This document shows, piece after piece, positions 15,862-24,686 of a stretch of DNA of 26,928 bases. The notes beneath the pieces were generated by a model. That model searched no databases and had not been told where the DNA came from. It was given only the letters and a program-made list of their open reading frames with translations. The first letter of the stretch is position 1. Each line of letters opens with the position of its first letter. The position numbers and the translations under genes were made by a program. Source of the stretch: an uncultured Lachnospiraceae bacterium (GTDB lineage Bacteria; Bacillota_A; Clostridia; Lachnospirales; Lachnospiraceae). The stretch lies in assembly GCA_902795985.1 (NCBI GenBank), contig CADBNG010000349.1:1-26928 (forward strand). The letters run 5' to 3'.

Positions 15862-15945
15862 GATGTTTGAAAGAACGGACTGTTTGCCCGGGCGGAATCC
15901 GGGAGTAAAAAAGAAGGATTATTATTCAGAAGAGAGGATATAAAA

Positions 15946-16809
15946 ATGAGCGAAGAACAGAATGTAAAAACAAGCGAGAACTGCGACCATGACTGCGGCA
16001 GCTGCGGTTCCAACTGCGAGTCCAGACAGCCGGCGGACCGTACCGTCAAACAGAACGAGTATTCCCACATCGGCCACGTCATCGGCATTGTCAGCGGAAA
16101 AGGCGGGGTCGGAAAATCCCTGGTTACCGCCCTGCTGGCCACGTCCATGAAAAAGCGGGGATACCGTGTCGGAATTCTGGACGCGGACCTGACCGGCCCC
16201 TCCATTCCGAAAATGTTCGGAACAGCGAAGCCCGCCCGTCCCTCGGACGAGGGCATCCTGCCGGCGGAAAGCACCAGTGGAATGAAGTTTATTTCCATCA
16301 ATTCCCTGCTTCAGAACGATACGGATCCGGTGATCTGGCGCGGACCGGTCATTGCGAATGTGGTGACCCAGTTCTGGAAAGACGTTATCTGGGGCGATCT
16401 GGACTATCTGTTCGTGGATATGCCTCCGGGAACAGGCGACGTGCCGCTGACCGTCTTCCAGTCCCTTCCGGTGGACGGAGTAATCGTTGTGGCATCCCCG
16501 CAGCAGCTGGTGGAGATGATTGTGGGCAAGGCGGTTAAAATGGCGGAAATGATGCACATCCCGGTGCTCGGCCTTGTGGAGAATATGGCCTATTTTGAAT
16601 GCCCGAACTGCCATGAGCGTCATTACATCTTCGGAGAAACCGATCCGGAAGCGCTGGCAAAACAGTATTTCATCGATACCGTGGCGCAGCTTCCGATGGA
16701 TCCCCAGGTCGCAGCCCTCTGCGATGCCGGAAGCGCGGAAAAGATTACCAATACGCTGCTGGATCCGATTGCCGAAAAAATCCTGAAAGTGACGGAAAAT
16801 GTAAAATGA
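15946..16809 (+). CDS. Mrp/NBP35-family Fe-S cluster carrier P-loop ATPase
   Basis: This 287-residue cytosolic protein has the deviant Walker A GKGGVGKS (about 50-57), the Mrp signature region DADLTGPSIPKMFG, and DMPPGTGD. It has two metal-binding places: an N-terminal cysteine cluster (C13, C17, C20, C24, in CDHDCGSCGSNC) and the C-terminal CPNC pair that bridges the dimer in this family. Mrp/ApbC/Nbp35 proteins bind and transfer 4Fe-4S clusters to apo-enzymes. The N-terminal Cys cluster resembles eukaryotic Nbp35 and many anaerobe homologues more than E. coli Mrp, which lacks it. AGAGAGGAT precedes the ATG. The stop overlaps the pepT start in ATGA (16806-16809), implying coupling. The aconitase in this window is a plausible client, though that is inference only. 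Confidence 0.92.
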   Translation: MSEEQNVKTSENCDHDCGSCGSNCESRQPADRTVKQNEYSHIGHVIGIVSGKGGVGKSLVTALLATSMKKRGYRVGILDADLTGPSIPKMFGTAKPARPSDEGILPAESTSGMKFISINSLLQNDTDPVIWRGPVIANVVTQFWKDVIWGDLDYLFVDMPPGTGDVPLTVFQSLPVDGVIVVASPQQLVEMIVGKAVKMAEMMHIPVLGLVENMAYFECPNCHERHYIFGETDPEALAKQYFIDTVAQLPMDPQVAALCDAGSAEKITNTLLDPIAEKILKVTENVK

Positions 16810-18011
16810 CCGACGTCCTTACCCGTTTTCTGAAGTATGTGTCCTTCGGAACCGCTTCCGATGAGGACAGTGAATCGACTCCGTCCGCGAAGAGCGAACT
16901 GGCGCTGGCGGAGTACTTAAGAGAAGAACTTTCGTCCATCGGCCTGAGCGATGCCGTTCTGGACGAATACGGCCGGGTCTATGCTTTTCTTCCGGAGACC
17001 CCCGGATGCGAGGCCGCGCCGTTCGGCCTGATCGCCCACATGGATACCAGCCCGGACGCCCCGGGAGACGGAATTAAACCGGCGGAAGTGGTTTATGCGG
17101 GGGACGATATCCGGCTGAGAGAAGGACGCGTTCTTTCACCGGCGGAATTTCCTTCGCTGGAACGCTATAAAGGACAGAAACTGATCGTTACCGACGGCAC
17201 AACCCTTCTGGGAGCCGACGACAAGGCGGGCGTTGCCGAGATCGTGACGGCCATGGAGTACCTGGCCGAACATCCGCAGATCCGCCACGGCAGGATTTAT
17301 GTGGCCTTTACCCCGGACGAAGAGATCGGAAGAGGCGCGGACCACTTTGACCGCCGGCGCTTCGCCGCGGAGTATGCCTATACCGTTGACGGCGGAACCC
17401 TGGGTGAAATTGAATATGAGAATTTCAATGCCGCGTCCGCGAAGGTTCTGATCCATGGCGTGAACATCCATCCCGGAGACGCGAAAGGACGGATGAAAAA
17501 CGCGGTGCTGATCGGCAGCGAACTGATCGGTCGCCTTCCCGCCGCGGAAACCCCGGCGAATACCGAAGGGTACGAAGGGTTCTATCATGTCCGTTCCTTT
17601 AACGGGAACGAGTCGGAAGCCCGGATCGATCTGATCATCAGGGATCACAACCGGGAAAAATTCGAGGGGCGCAAGCATTACCTGGAAACGGCAGGACAGG
17701 AGCTGAACGAACGTTATGGGGAAGGAACCGTCGTTATCGCCCTTTCCGATACGTATTATAATATGAAAGAGAAGATCGAACCGGTTCTTTACATTGTCGA
17801 CGAAGCAAAAAAGGCAATGGAAGAGGCCGGCGTGGAGTGGAAGGTTGTTCCGATCCGCGGCGGCACGGACGGCGCAAGGCTTTCCTGGGAAGGACTTCCC
17901 TGCCCGAATCTTTCCACCGGCGGAGAGAACTTCCACAGTGTTTACGAGTACATTCCGGTGCGTTCGCTGGAGAAAATGACACAGGTATTGACGGCTTTAT
18001 GCAGACGGTGA
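16806..18011 (+). CDS. pepT: Peptidase T (tripeptide aminopeptidase, M20 family)
   Basis: This 401-residue cytosolic zinc exopeptidase removes the N-terminal residue from tripeptides. M20 metal and catalytic residues are present: H78 and D80 in AHMDTSPD, the bridging Asp in LLGADDKAG (D138/D139), E172/E173 in TPDEEIG, D195 in VDGG, and a C-terminal His in GGENFHSVYEY. PepT-specific sequence such as ENFNAASAKVLIHGVNIHPG and YYNMKEKI supports this family over PepV or ArgE. Length matches the family (about 405-410). It begins inside the mrp stop codon and its own end overlaps the next gene by 13 bases, so the three genes form one operon. It probably recycles peptides for amino-acid supply. Confidence 0.96.
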   Translation: MTDVLTRFLKYVSFGTASDEDSESTPSAKSELALAEYLREELSSIGLSDAVLDEYGRVYAFLPETPGCEAAPFGLIAHMDTSPDAPGDGIKPAEVVYAGDDIRLREGRVLSPAEFPSLERYKGQKLIVTDGTTLLGADDKAGVAEIVTAMEYLAEHPQIRHGRIYVAFTPDEEIGRGADHFDRRRFAAEYAYTVDGGTLGEIEYENFNAASAKVLIHGVNIHPGDAKGRMKNAVLIGSELIGRLPAAETPANTEGYEGFYHVRSFNGNESEARIDLIIRDHNREKFEGRKHYLETAGQELNERYGEGTVVIALSDTYYNMKEKIEPVLYIVDEAKKAMEEAGVEWKVVPIRGGTDGARLSWEGLPCPNLSTGGENFHSVYEYIPVRSLEKMTQVLTALCRR

Positions 18012-18937
18012 ACCGGGCGGAAAAAGGAAGACCCTGGCTCCTCCTCCTGACCGCCGTCATCTGGGGAACCGGGTTTGTGGCGCAAAGCGCCGGAAGCGAA
18101 TCGGTTCCGACCTTTACGTTCTGCTTCCTGCGGAACATTATCGCCGCGGCGGCGCTTGTCCCGGTCATTGTACTGACGGGAAAGCTGCAAAAAAGGGGAA
18201 AGACGACGGACTATGCCCGTAAAGATCTCCTGCAGGGCGGGATCGTCTGCGGCTGTGTTCTGTTCGCCGCGTCCAACTCCCAGCAGTATGCCTTTGAAGC
18301 GGGCTCTACAGCCGGCAACGCCGGTTTCATTACGGCCTGCTATATCCTGATCGTTCCGCTGCTGGGACTGTTCCTTAAGCGGAAATGCGGATGGAACATC
18401 TGGGTTTCCGTCGGAATTGCCCTTGCCGGGCTGTATTTTCTGTGCATCGACGGCCCGTTTGTACTGCAGCGGGCGGATTGCTACCTGTTTGCCTGCGCGT
18501 TCCTGTTCGCGGTTCATATCCTGGCAGTGGACCATTTTACCGCGAAGGCGGACGGCCTGCGGCTTTCGGCGCTTCAGTTCCTGGTCTGCGGCCTGCTTTC
18601 CGGCCTTTTTTCCGTTTTTACCGACCTCCGAACTGCCGGAAGCATTGCGGAATTTTCAAACAGGGTATTTACCTCCGGCGCGTGGTTTTGTATACTGTAC
18701 GCGGGAATCGTCAGCTCCGGAGCCGGCTATACGCTGCAGGTCGTCGGACAGAAAAATGTCCATCCGACCGTTGCTTCCCTGCTGATGAGCCTGGAGTCGG
18801 TTTTTTCCGTTCTTTTCGGATGGCTCCTGCTTTCGGAAAGAATGAGTTCCAGGGAGCTGGCCGGCTGCGCGCTTGTTTTTGCGGCCGTGATATTTTCACA
18901 GCTGCATTTTTCAAAAGCAAAGGAAAAAAAAGGCTGA
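17999..18937 (+). CDS. EamA-family (DMT superfamily) membrane transporter
   Basis: The 312-residue protein is predicted to have ten membrane helices in two EamA repeats: residues 11-145 with LLLLTAVIWGTGFVAQSAG at helix 1, and about 155-305 with YTLQVVGQKNVHPTVASLL. The helix with SLESVFSVLFGWLLLSE is the characteristic second-repeat end. These drug/metabolite transporters usually export amino acids or other small metabolites; no substrate can be named. The ATG at 17999 overlaps the pepT stop by 13 bases. A frame open further upstream to 17837 only re-reads pepT and its translation has no membrane-protein character. Coupling to pepT suggests export of surplus amino acids released from peptides (inference). 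Confidence 0.92.
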   Translation: MQTVNRAEKGRPWLLLLTAVIWGTGFVAQSAGSESVPTFTFCFLRNIIAAAALVPVIVLTGKLQKRGKTTDYARKDLLQGGIVCGCVLFAASNSQQYAFEAGSTAGNAGFITACYILIVPLLGLFLKRKCGWNIWVSVGIALAGLYFLCIDGPFVLQRADCYLFACAFLFAVHILAVDHFTAKADGLRLSALQFLVCGLLSGLFSVFTDLRTAGSIAEFSNRVFTSGAWFCILYAGIVSSGAGYTLQVVGQKNVHPTVASLLMSLESVFSVLFGWLLLSERMSSRELAGCALVFAAVIFSQLHFSKAKEKKG

Positions 18938-18981
18938 AACCGTCCCGGCACCCTTATTTCGGAATCATTGCTTTATTAATA

Positions 18982-18987
18982 TATAAT
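18982..18987 (+). promoter_or_regulatory. Probable -10 box for the XRE regulator
   Basis: A perfect TATAAT lies 32 bases before the ATG at 19020, in the AT-rich 82-base gap. No good -35 box sits 16-18 bases upstream, so this may need an activator or be weak. Confidence 0.4.
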
Positions 18988-19019
18988 GGGGTAGTTTACA
19001 GAAAGGAAGAGGTGAAAGA

Positions 19020-19358
19020 ATGATCATCAGTGAAAGAATTTTCAGTCTTCTCAAGGACAAAGGCATTTCCCAGAAAGAATTCTCGGAAGCCACCGGGATC
19101 GCCCAGAGTACCATCAGCGACTGGAAACGGAAAAAGACCAATCCCGCAGCGGATAAAATCATGATCATCTGTGACGTACTGGATGTTACACCCTACGAAC
19201 TTCTATCCGGAACGGAAGGCAAAAACTTCAAACAGCCGGACCATCTGGTTCTGAGCAAGGATTCTCCGGAATATGAACTGGTCAACACGCTTCGGAGTCT
19301 TGGCCCGAAAACCCGGGCAAGGCTTCTGGGCTATATGGAAGCGCTCCGGGGCGACTGA
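19020..19358 (+). CDS. XRE-family helix-turn-helix regulator
   Basis: This 112-residue protein has an N-terminal Cro/CI-type HTH (about residues 5-62; SQKEFSEATGIAQSTISDWKRKK is the two-helix core, given here as its leading part SQKEFSEATGIAQST). The C-terminal helix is basic (LGPKTRARLLGYMEALR) and probably helps dimerisation. A ribosome site with GGAAGAGG precedes the ATG. It is flanked by a promoter-like -10 and by a strong terminator, so it is probably transcribed alone. No prophage genes are nearby, which argues against a phage repressor. Its target is unknown; the adjacent LCP gene is a candidate. Confidence 0.9.
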   Translation: MIISERIFSLLKDKGISQKEFSEATGIAQSTISDWKRKKTNPAADKIMIICDVLDVTPYELLSGTEGKNFKQPDHLVLSKDSPEYELVNTLRSLGPKTRARLLGYMEALRGD

Positions 19359-19394
19359 TCCGGAACGGGACATGCGGAGCGGTATTTCGGGTGA

Positions 19395-19427
19395 AAAAGA
19401 GGGGAGGATTCCCCTCTTTTCATTTTT
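19395..19427 (+). terminator. Rho-independent terminator after the XRE gene
   Basis: AAAAGAGGGG (19395-19404) and CCCCTCTTTT (19411-19420) form a perfect stem; the next A-T pair leaves a GGAT tetraloop. CATTTTT follows. It starts 37 bases after the XRE stop. Confidence 0.88.
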
Positions 19428-19445
19428 CTATAAATATTATATAAT
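19417..19445 (+). promoter_or_regulatory. Possible promoter for the LCP-capD gene run
   Basis: TTTTCA (19417-19422) and a perfect TATAAT (19440-19445) are 17 bases apart, 52 bases before the ATG at 19497. The -35 would lie in the 3' arm of the upstream terminator. Confidence 0.5.
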
Positions 19446-19496
19446 ATAGAATCTATTGCGTATTTTTTGGATACTGCTCTACAGGAGGTTGCATAA

Positions 19497-21044
19497 ATGA
19501 ATACAGAAAAAAGCCATTCAGGCGGCGGCGCCCCCGCCATGATCGCTCGCATCCTGATCATTGTGGAGGCGGCTGCCCTTGTTCTTACCTGTCTGGTGCT
19601 GAACAACATTCTTCCGATGAAATATCTCGGGATTGTGATCGGCGGATCCGTTCTTCTGATCGCGCTGCAGGTTATTCTGGTTTCCGGCGGGAAAAGCCTG
19701 AAAACCCGGAGCATCTTCAGCCTGATCCTGAGTATCGTGGTGATTGCCGCCGCGGTGTTTGTGGTGTTCTTTATCCGGAATACCGAAAACAAGCTTCATC
19801 AGGTGACGGAGACCGCGAAAGTGGAACAGCAGCAGGCTGCCGGTTCGACGGCAGTGAAACGCGTGGTTTCTTCGATGAATGTTTATGTGCGCAAGACGGA
19901 CGGATATACCGATCTGGGACAGCTGCAGGGTAAAACGTTCGGCGTTCTGGACCGTATGGACGACGAAAATGTAGCTCTCGCGCTGGCACAGCTTCAGGAA
20001 GAATATAACGAAGCGCCCATAGAGAGCCGTTTTGTGGGAATCATGCCGCTGATCAACTCCCTTCGCGACGGGGACACCGACGCGATCCTGGTGAATACCG
20101 GATTCGAGACGGCGATCTCCGACAACGATTCTTCGTTTAAAGACTGGGCGGAGCTTCTGTGCAAGCTGGACGTTACCCAGAGTGTGGATGATGGCGAAGA
20201 TGCCGCGGAAACCTCAGCGGTTGTTCCGGCGGCCCGTACCGCTCCTTCGGTAAAACCGGTGGAAGACGTGACCGGCGAGTCGTTCCTGGTTTATCTGACC
20301 GGTATGGACACCCGCGGCGAGGAAATCGTAGCGGATGTGGGAAATTCGGACGTTAATATGGTTATTGCCGTTAATCCGAATACGAAGAAGGTTCTGCTGA
20401 TCAATATTCCGAGAGACTATTATTACTATCTCTGGGGCGATACAAATTATCCGGACAAGATCACCCACTGCGGATACTACGGCGTGGACTGCAGCATTCA
20501 GACCATGAATTCCCTGTTCGGAATCGATCTGAACTATTACGTAAAGGTCGGATTCAATTCCGTAATTAACGTCGTGAATGCCCTCGGCGGCATCACGGTC
20601 AATTCGGATTACGAGTTCGAACTGGAAGGATATTATTTCAGCGCGGGCGAGAACTACCTGGACGGCAATGCGGCCCTTCAGTTCTCCCGTGAGCGGATGA
20701 GCCTTCCCGGCGGCGACCGGGCCCGCGGAATGAACCAGCAGAAGGTCATCAGCGCGATTATCCAGAAGGTCACATCCCCGGATATGATCACGCACTTTAA
20801 TGAAGTCCTGAACGCCGTTACCCAGTATGTGGTTACGAATATTTCCGTTGAGGATATGGAAGCGGTTGTGAAGATGCAGCTGGACGACGGAGCCAGCTGG
20901 GAAGTCGAATCCATTCAGGTCGACGGCGCCGGAGCCTGGGATTACTGTTATTCCCTTGGCGACGCCAATGACGTCATGGTTCCGGACTGGAGCACGGTCG
21001 ACAATGCGAAGGCAAAGATCCAGGAGGTTCTTTCCGGGAACTGA
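19497..21044 (+). CDS. LytR-CpsA-Psr (LCP) family cell-wall polymer ligase with extra N-terminal domain
   Basis: This 515-residue protein has three N-terminal membrane helices (about 15-36, 43-63, 72-93). An extracellular region (about 120-235) resembles a substrate-binding-protein lobe (LGQLQGKTFGVLDRMDDEN). The LCP catalytic domain follows (about 260-440). LCP hallmarks are LTGMDTRGEE, NIPRDYYYYL with R306, and the FSRERMSLPGGDRARGMNQQ segment with R398, R400 and further Arg residues that bind the polyprenyl pyrophosphate. LCP enzymes transfer undecaprenyl-linked teichoic acid or capsule polymers to peptidoglycan at the outer membrane face. AGGAGG lies nine bases before the ATG. The next gene, 33 bases on, makes nucleotide sugars for surface glycans, matching this role. 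Many Firmicute LCP proteins have just one helix. Confidence 0.93.
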   Translation: MNTEKSHSGGGAPAMIARILIIVEAAALVLTCLVLNNILPMKYLGIVIGGSVLLIALQVILVSGGKSLKTRSIFSLILSIVVIAAAVFVVFFIRNTENKLHQVTETAKVEQQQAAGSTAVKRVVSSMNVYVRKTDGYTDLGQLQGKTFGVLDRMDDENVALALAQLQEEYNEAPIESRFVGIMPLINSLRDGDTDAILVNTGFETAISDNDSSFKDWAELLCKLDVTQSVDDGEDAAETSAVVPAARTAPSVKPVEDVTGESFLVYLTGMDTRGEEIVADVGNSDVNMVIAVNPNTKKVLLINIPRDYYYYLWGDTNYPDKITHCGYYGVDCSIQTMNSLFGIDLNYYVKVGFNSVINVVNALGGITVNSDYEFELEGYYFSAGENYLDGNAALQFSRERMSLPGGDRARGMNQQKVISAIIQKVTSPDMITHFNEVLNAVTQYVVTNISVEDMEAVVKMQLDDGASWEVESIQVDGAGAWDYCYSLGDANDVMVPDWSTVDNAKAKIQEVLSGN

Positions 21045-21077
21045 CAAACGCTCTGAAAAGGCAAAGAGGCAGTAAAA

Positions 21078-23063
21078 GTGGCGGATAAACAGAAAAAGAC
21101 CAAACAATGGCATACCGGCGTCCAGCACTGGCAGATCATTAACATCTTTCTGGTGATTTATGATATTGTGGCCATTGCCCTGGCGTATTTCCTGGCGCTC
21201 TGGGTGCGGTTTGACTGCATGTATTCCAAGATCGACGAAGTCTATCTGAAGGCCTACATGAAGTACATCCCGATCCATATCGTGCTCTGCATCATCATTT
21301 TTGTGCTTTTTAAGATGTACCGGAGCGTATGGCGGTACGCGAGCTTTGATGACGTCGCCCGTGTTTCCATCGCCACGGTGATTACCGGAGCCGCGCATGT
21401 GGTCGGAATCACCCTCCTGTTTCAGCGGATGCCGATTTCGTACTATATCGGCGGCATTGTCGCCCAGTACGCGCTGACGCTGGCCATCCGCTTTGCCTAC
21501 CGGATCCTTTTGTATACAAGAAGAAACAGCCGTCTGGATACCGGGGACAAGAGCCGGCAGCAGGAGGAAAACATCTCCCGCACGATGATCATCGGCGCGG
21601 GAAACGGCGGCCAGTCCCTGCTGCGTGAGATCCGCAAAGGCACGCACGTCCGGGCGACGGTGGAATGCTTTATTGACGACAATCCCAATAAATGGAACCG
21701 GTATATTGACGATGTCCTGATCGCGGGCGGCCGGGATACCATCCCGGAAAACGTGGAGAAGTACAACATCGACCGGATTATCCTGGCGATCCCCACCCTT
21801 GAGCCGAAGGAGAAGAAGGAAATCCTGGATATCTGCAGCCAGACCAACTGCAAGCTGCAGACCGTTCCCGGGATTTACCAGATCGTTAATGAGGAACTCA
21901 GCATTAACGAAATCAAGGACGTCAACGTGGAGGACCTGCTGGGACGGGAGCCCACCGTGGTGGATACCCAGCAGATTCTGGAAGACTTAAGCGAACGGGT
22001 CGTACTGGTTACGGGCGGCGGCGGTTCCATCGGCAGCGAGCTCTGCCGGCAGATCGCCTCCCACAATCCCCGCAAGCTGGTTATCCTGGACATTTACGAA
22101 AACAATCTTTACGAAATCCAGCAGGAGCTGAAGCGCAACATGCCGAATCTGGATTTCGAGGCCATCGTGGGTTCGGTCCGCGACAGCCGCAGGCTGAAGC
22201 AGATTTTTGAAACCTACCGGCCGAACGTGGTATTCCATGCAGCGGCCCACAAACATGTCCCGCTCATGGAGGACAGTCCCTGGGAAGCGATTAAAAACAA
22301 CGCGATCGGGACCTATAAAACGGCTTTTGCCGCGGTCACCCACGGCTGCCGCAAGTTCGTGCTGATTTCCACGGACAAGGCGGTCAATCCGACCAACATC
22401 ATGGGCGCCAGCAAACGGCTGTGCGAGATGATCATCCAGACCTTTGCCCGGAAGATCGAAGCGGGCAGGACCGTGGAGCTCAAGGAGCTTTCCCTGCACG
22501 GGGAAAAGGACGTCCTTTTCTCCGGCGTACTGAATTATGCCAATACCCAGTTCGCGGCCGTCCGTTTCGGCAATGTACTGGGAAGCAACGGTTCGGTAAT
22601 CCCTCTGTTCAAGAAGCAGATTGAAGAGGGCGGTCCCGTAACCGTCACGCACCCCATGATTACCCGTTATTTCATGACGATCCCGGAGGCGGTGAGCCTG
22701 GTCCTCCAGGCCGGCGCTTATGCCAAGAGCGGCGAGATTTTCGTCCTGGATATGGGGGAGCCGGTCCGCATCGTGACGCTGGCCCGCAACCTGATCCGGC
22801 TTTCCGGCCTGACGCCCGACGTGGATATCAAAATCAAATACGTCGGCCTCCGCCCGGGCGAAAAGATGTACGAAGAAAAACTGATGGACGAAGAAGGCAT
22901 GACCATGACAGCCAACAAGCTGATTTATATCGGCCATCCGCTGGAGTTCGACGAGGACAGTTTCATCAACAATCTGCGCCTGCTCATGTCGGCGGCTTAC
23001 GCCCATGACCCGGATATCAAAAAGATGGTCGCGAAGGTCGTAAAAACCTACCGGCCGGAATGA
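21078..23063 (+). CDS. Membrane-anchored nucleotide-sugar 4,6-dehydratase (CapD/WbpM/PglF-like)
   Basis: This 661-residue protein starts at GTG with an AGAGGC site. Four membrane helices occupy about 18-150. A first Rossmann-like domain begins at GAGNGGQSLLREI (about 171), and a second, catalytic, SDR domain begins at VTGGGGSIGSELCRQI (about 310-325). STDKAVNPTNIMGASKR (about 431-447) is the active site: as in WbpM and PglF, Met replaces the usual Tyr of the YxxxK pair. Known family members convert UDP-GlcNAc to UDP-4-keto-6-deoxy-GlcNAc, the first step to bacillosamine or fucosamine-type sugars. The exact sugar cannot be read from sequence. Its place directly after the LCP gene supports surface polysaccharide synthesis. 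Confidence 0.93.
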   Translation: MADKQKKTKQWHTGVQHWQIINIFLVIYDIVAIALAYFLALWVRFDCMYSKIDEVYLKAYMKYIPIHIVLCIIIFVLFKMYRSVWRYASFDDVARVSIATVITGAAHVVGITLLFQRMPISYYIGGIVAQYALTLAIRFAYRILLYTRRNSRLDTGDKSRQQEENISRTMIIGAGNGGQSLLREIRKGTHVRATVECFIDDNPNKWNRYIDDVLIAGGRDTIPENVEKYNIDRIILAIPTLEPKEKKEILDICSQTNCKLQTVPGIYQIVNEELSINEIKDVNVEDLLGREPTVVDTQQILEDLSERVVLVTGGGGSIGSELCRQIASHNPRKLVILDIYENNLYEIQQELKRNMPNLDFEAIVGSVRDSRRLKQIFETYRPNVVFHAAAHKHVPLMEDSPWEAIKNNAIGTYKTAFAAVTHGCRKFVLISTDKAVNPTNIMGASKRLCEMIIQTFARKIEAGRTVELKELSLHGEKDVLFSGVLNYANTQFAAVRFGNVLGSNGSVIPLFKKQIEEGGPVTVTHPMITRYFMTIPEAVSLVLQAGAYAKSGEIFVLDMGEPVRIVTLARNLIRLSGLTPDVDIKIKYVGLRPGEKMYEEKLMDEEGMTMTANKLIYIGHPLEFDEDSFINNLRLLMSAAYAHDPDIKKMVAKVVKTYRPE

Positions 23064-23084
23064 GAAGAAAAAGGAACGGATATA

Positions 23085-24668
23085 ATGAAAACGCATGAAA
23101 ATGAAAAATTCTATATGACGACGGCCATTGCCTATACTTCCGGCAAACCGCACATCGGCAATACCTATGAAGCGATCCTGGCGGATTCCATAGCCCGTTT
23201 CCGCCGTTATCAGGGGTATGACGTCTTTTTCCAGACCGGTACGGACGAACACGGTCAGAAGATCGAAGACCGCGCAAAAGCAGCGGGAAAAACCCCGAAA
23301 GAGTATGTGGATGAAATCTCCGGAACGGTCCGTTCCGTCTGGGACGCGATGAACGTCTCTTACGATAAATTCATCCGCACGACCGACGACGACCACGTTG
23401 CCCAGGTCCAGAAGATGTTTAAGAAGATGTATGCGAAGGGCGACATCTACAAAGGCTATTATGAAGGCATGTACTGCAAGGAGTGCGAGGCCTTCTACAC
23501 CGCTTCCCAGCTGGAGGACGGCAAATGTCCGGAATGCGGAAGCGAAGTCCACGCGGCGAAGGAAGAGGCCTATTTCTTCAATATGGGCAAATATGCCGAC
23601 CGGCTGATTGAGCATATCAATACCCATCCGGAGTTCATCCAGCCGGTTTCCCGGAAAAATGAGATGATGAACAATTTCCTGCTTCCGGGCCTGACGGATC
23701 TGTGCGTTTCCAGAACGTCCTTCAAATGGGGCATTCCGGTGGATTTTGATCCGGATCATGTGGTTTACGTCTGGCTGGACGCGCTGACAAACTATATCAC
23801 GGGTATCGGCTATGACGCGGACGGGAATTCTTCGGAACGGTACAAAAAGTACTGGCCGGCGGACCTTCATCTGGTCGGAAAGGACATCATCCGTTTCCAT
23901 ACCATTTACTGGCCCATTTTCCTGATGTCCCTGGAGGAAGAACTGCCGACGCAGGTGTTCGGCCATCCCTGGCTGCTGCAGGGCGAATCGAAGATGAGCA
24001 AGTCCAGAGGCAACGTCCTTTACGCGGATGATCTGGCGAACGTGTTCAGCGTGGATGCCGTCCGTTATTTCGTGCTGCATGAGATGCCGTTTGAAAACGA
24101 CGGCACCATCACCTGGGAGCTGATGGTGGAGCGGATGAATTCCGATCTGGCCAATACCCTGGGCAATCTGGTGAACCGGACCATTTCCATGACGAACAAA
24201 TATTTCGGCGGAACGGTCACTTCCACAGGAGCTGCCGGGGAGTTCGACGACGAGCTGAAGACGCTGGCGGCCGGAACAGCGCAGGCGGTGGAAGAGAAGA
24301 TGAAGAATCTCCGGGCCGCGGACGCCATTTCCGAAATCATGACGCTTTTCAAGCGCTGCAACAAATACATTGACGAGACCATGCCCTGGGTTCTGGCAAA
24401 GGATGAAGCGAAAAAAGACCGTCTGGCGGAGGTGCTTTACAACCTGACGGAAAGCATCACCATCGGCGCAAGCCTGCTGATGCCGTTTATGCCGGAAACC
24501 AGCGGTAGGATCATGGAACAGCTGAATACGCAGATCCGGGACTATTCCGACCTGGACCGCTTCGGGCTTTATCCGAACGGCAATAAAGTCATCGAAAAGC
24601 CTCAGATCCTGTTTGCCCGGCTGGACCTGGAAGAAGTAAAAAAACGGGCCGGTATTACGGAAGACTGA
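23085..24668 (+). CDS. metG: Methionyl-tRNA synthetase, short form without tRNA-binding domain
   Basis: This 527-residue class I synthetase charges tRNA-Met. Motifs: PHIGN (HIGH box), the zinc knuckle with CKECEAFY and CPECG (about 127-148), KMSKS near residue 305, and the DALP-type anticodon-binding helical domain to the end. The C terminus stops at KKRAGITED. Many Firmicute MetG proteins continue for about 110 residues into a tRNA-binding (OB-fold) domain that is absent here. The ATG is 21 bases after capD, with AAAGGAACGG upstream, so it may be co-transcribed with the cell-surface genes. The sequence is complete with no frameshift seen at the end. Confidence 0.97.
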   Translation: MKTHENEKFYMTTAIAYTSGKPHIGNTYEAILADSIARFRRYQGYDVFFQTGTDEHGQKIEDRAKAAGKTPKEYVDEISGTVRSVWDAMNVSYDKFIRTTDDDHVAQVQKMFKKMYAKGDIYKGYYEGMYCKECEAFYTASQLEDGKCPECGSEVHAAKEEAYFFNMGKYADRLIEHINTHPEFIQPVSRKNEMMNNFLLPGLTDLCVSRTSFKWGIPVDFDPDHVVYVWLDALTNYITGIGYDADGNSSERYKKYWPADLHLVGKDIIRFHTIYWPIFLMSLEEELPTQVFGHPWLLQGESKMSKSRGNVLYADDLANVFSVDAVRYFVLHEMPFENDGTITWELMVERMNSDLANTLGNLVNRTISMTNKYFGGTVTSTGAAGEFDDELKTLAAGTAQAVEEKMKNLRAADAISEIMTLFKRCNKYIDETMPWVLAKDEAKKDRLAEVLYNLTESITIGASLLMPFMPETSGRIMEQLNTQIRDYSDLDRFGLYPNGNKVIEKPQILFARLDLEEVKKRAGITED

Positions 24669-24686
24669 AGGGCGGAGTAAGAAGAC

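Noticed and set aside
15884..15904. Short CCCGG/CCGGG hairpin between the HAD and mrp genes
   Set aside because: The stem is only five base pairs and no T-run follows, so it is not called as a terminator.
17837..17998. N-terminal extension of the EamA transporter to 17837
   Set aside because: The added 54 residues only re-read pepT in another frame and are basic and hydrophilic, unlike an EamA N terminus.
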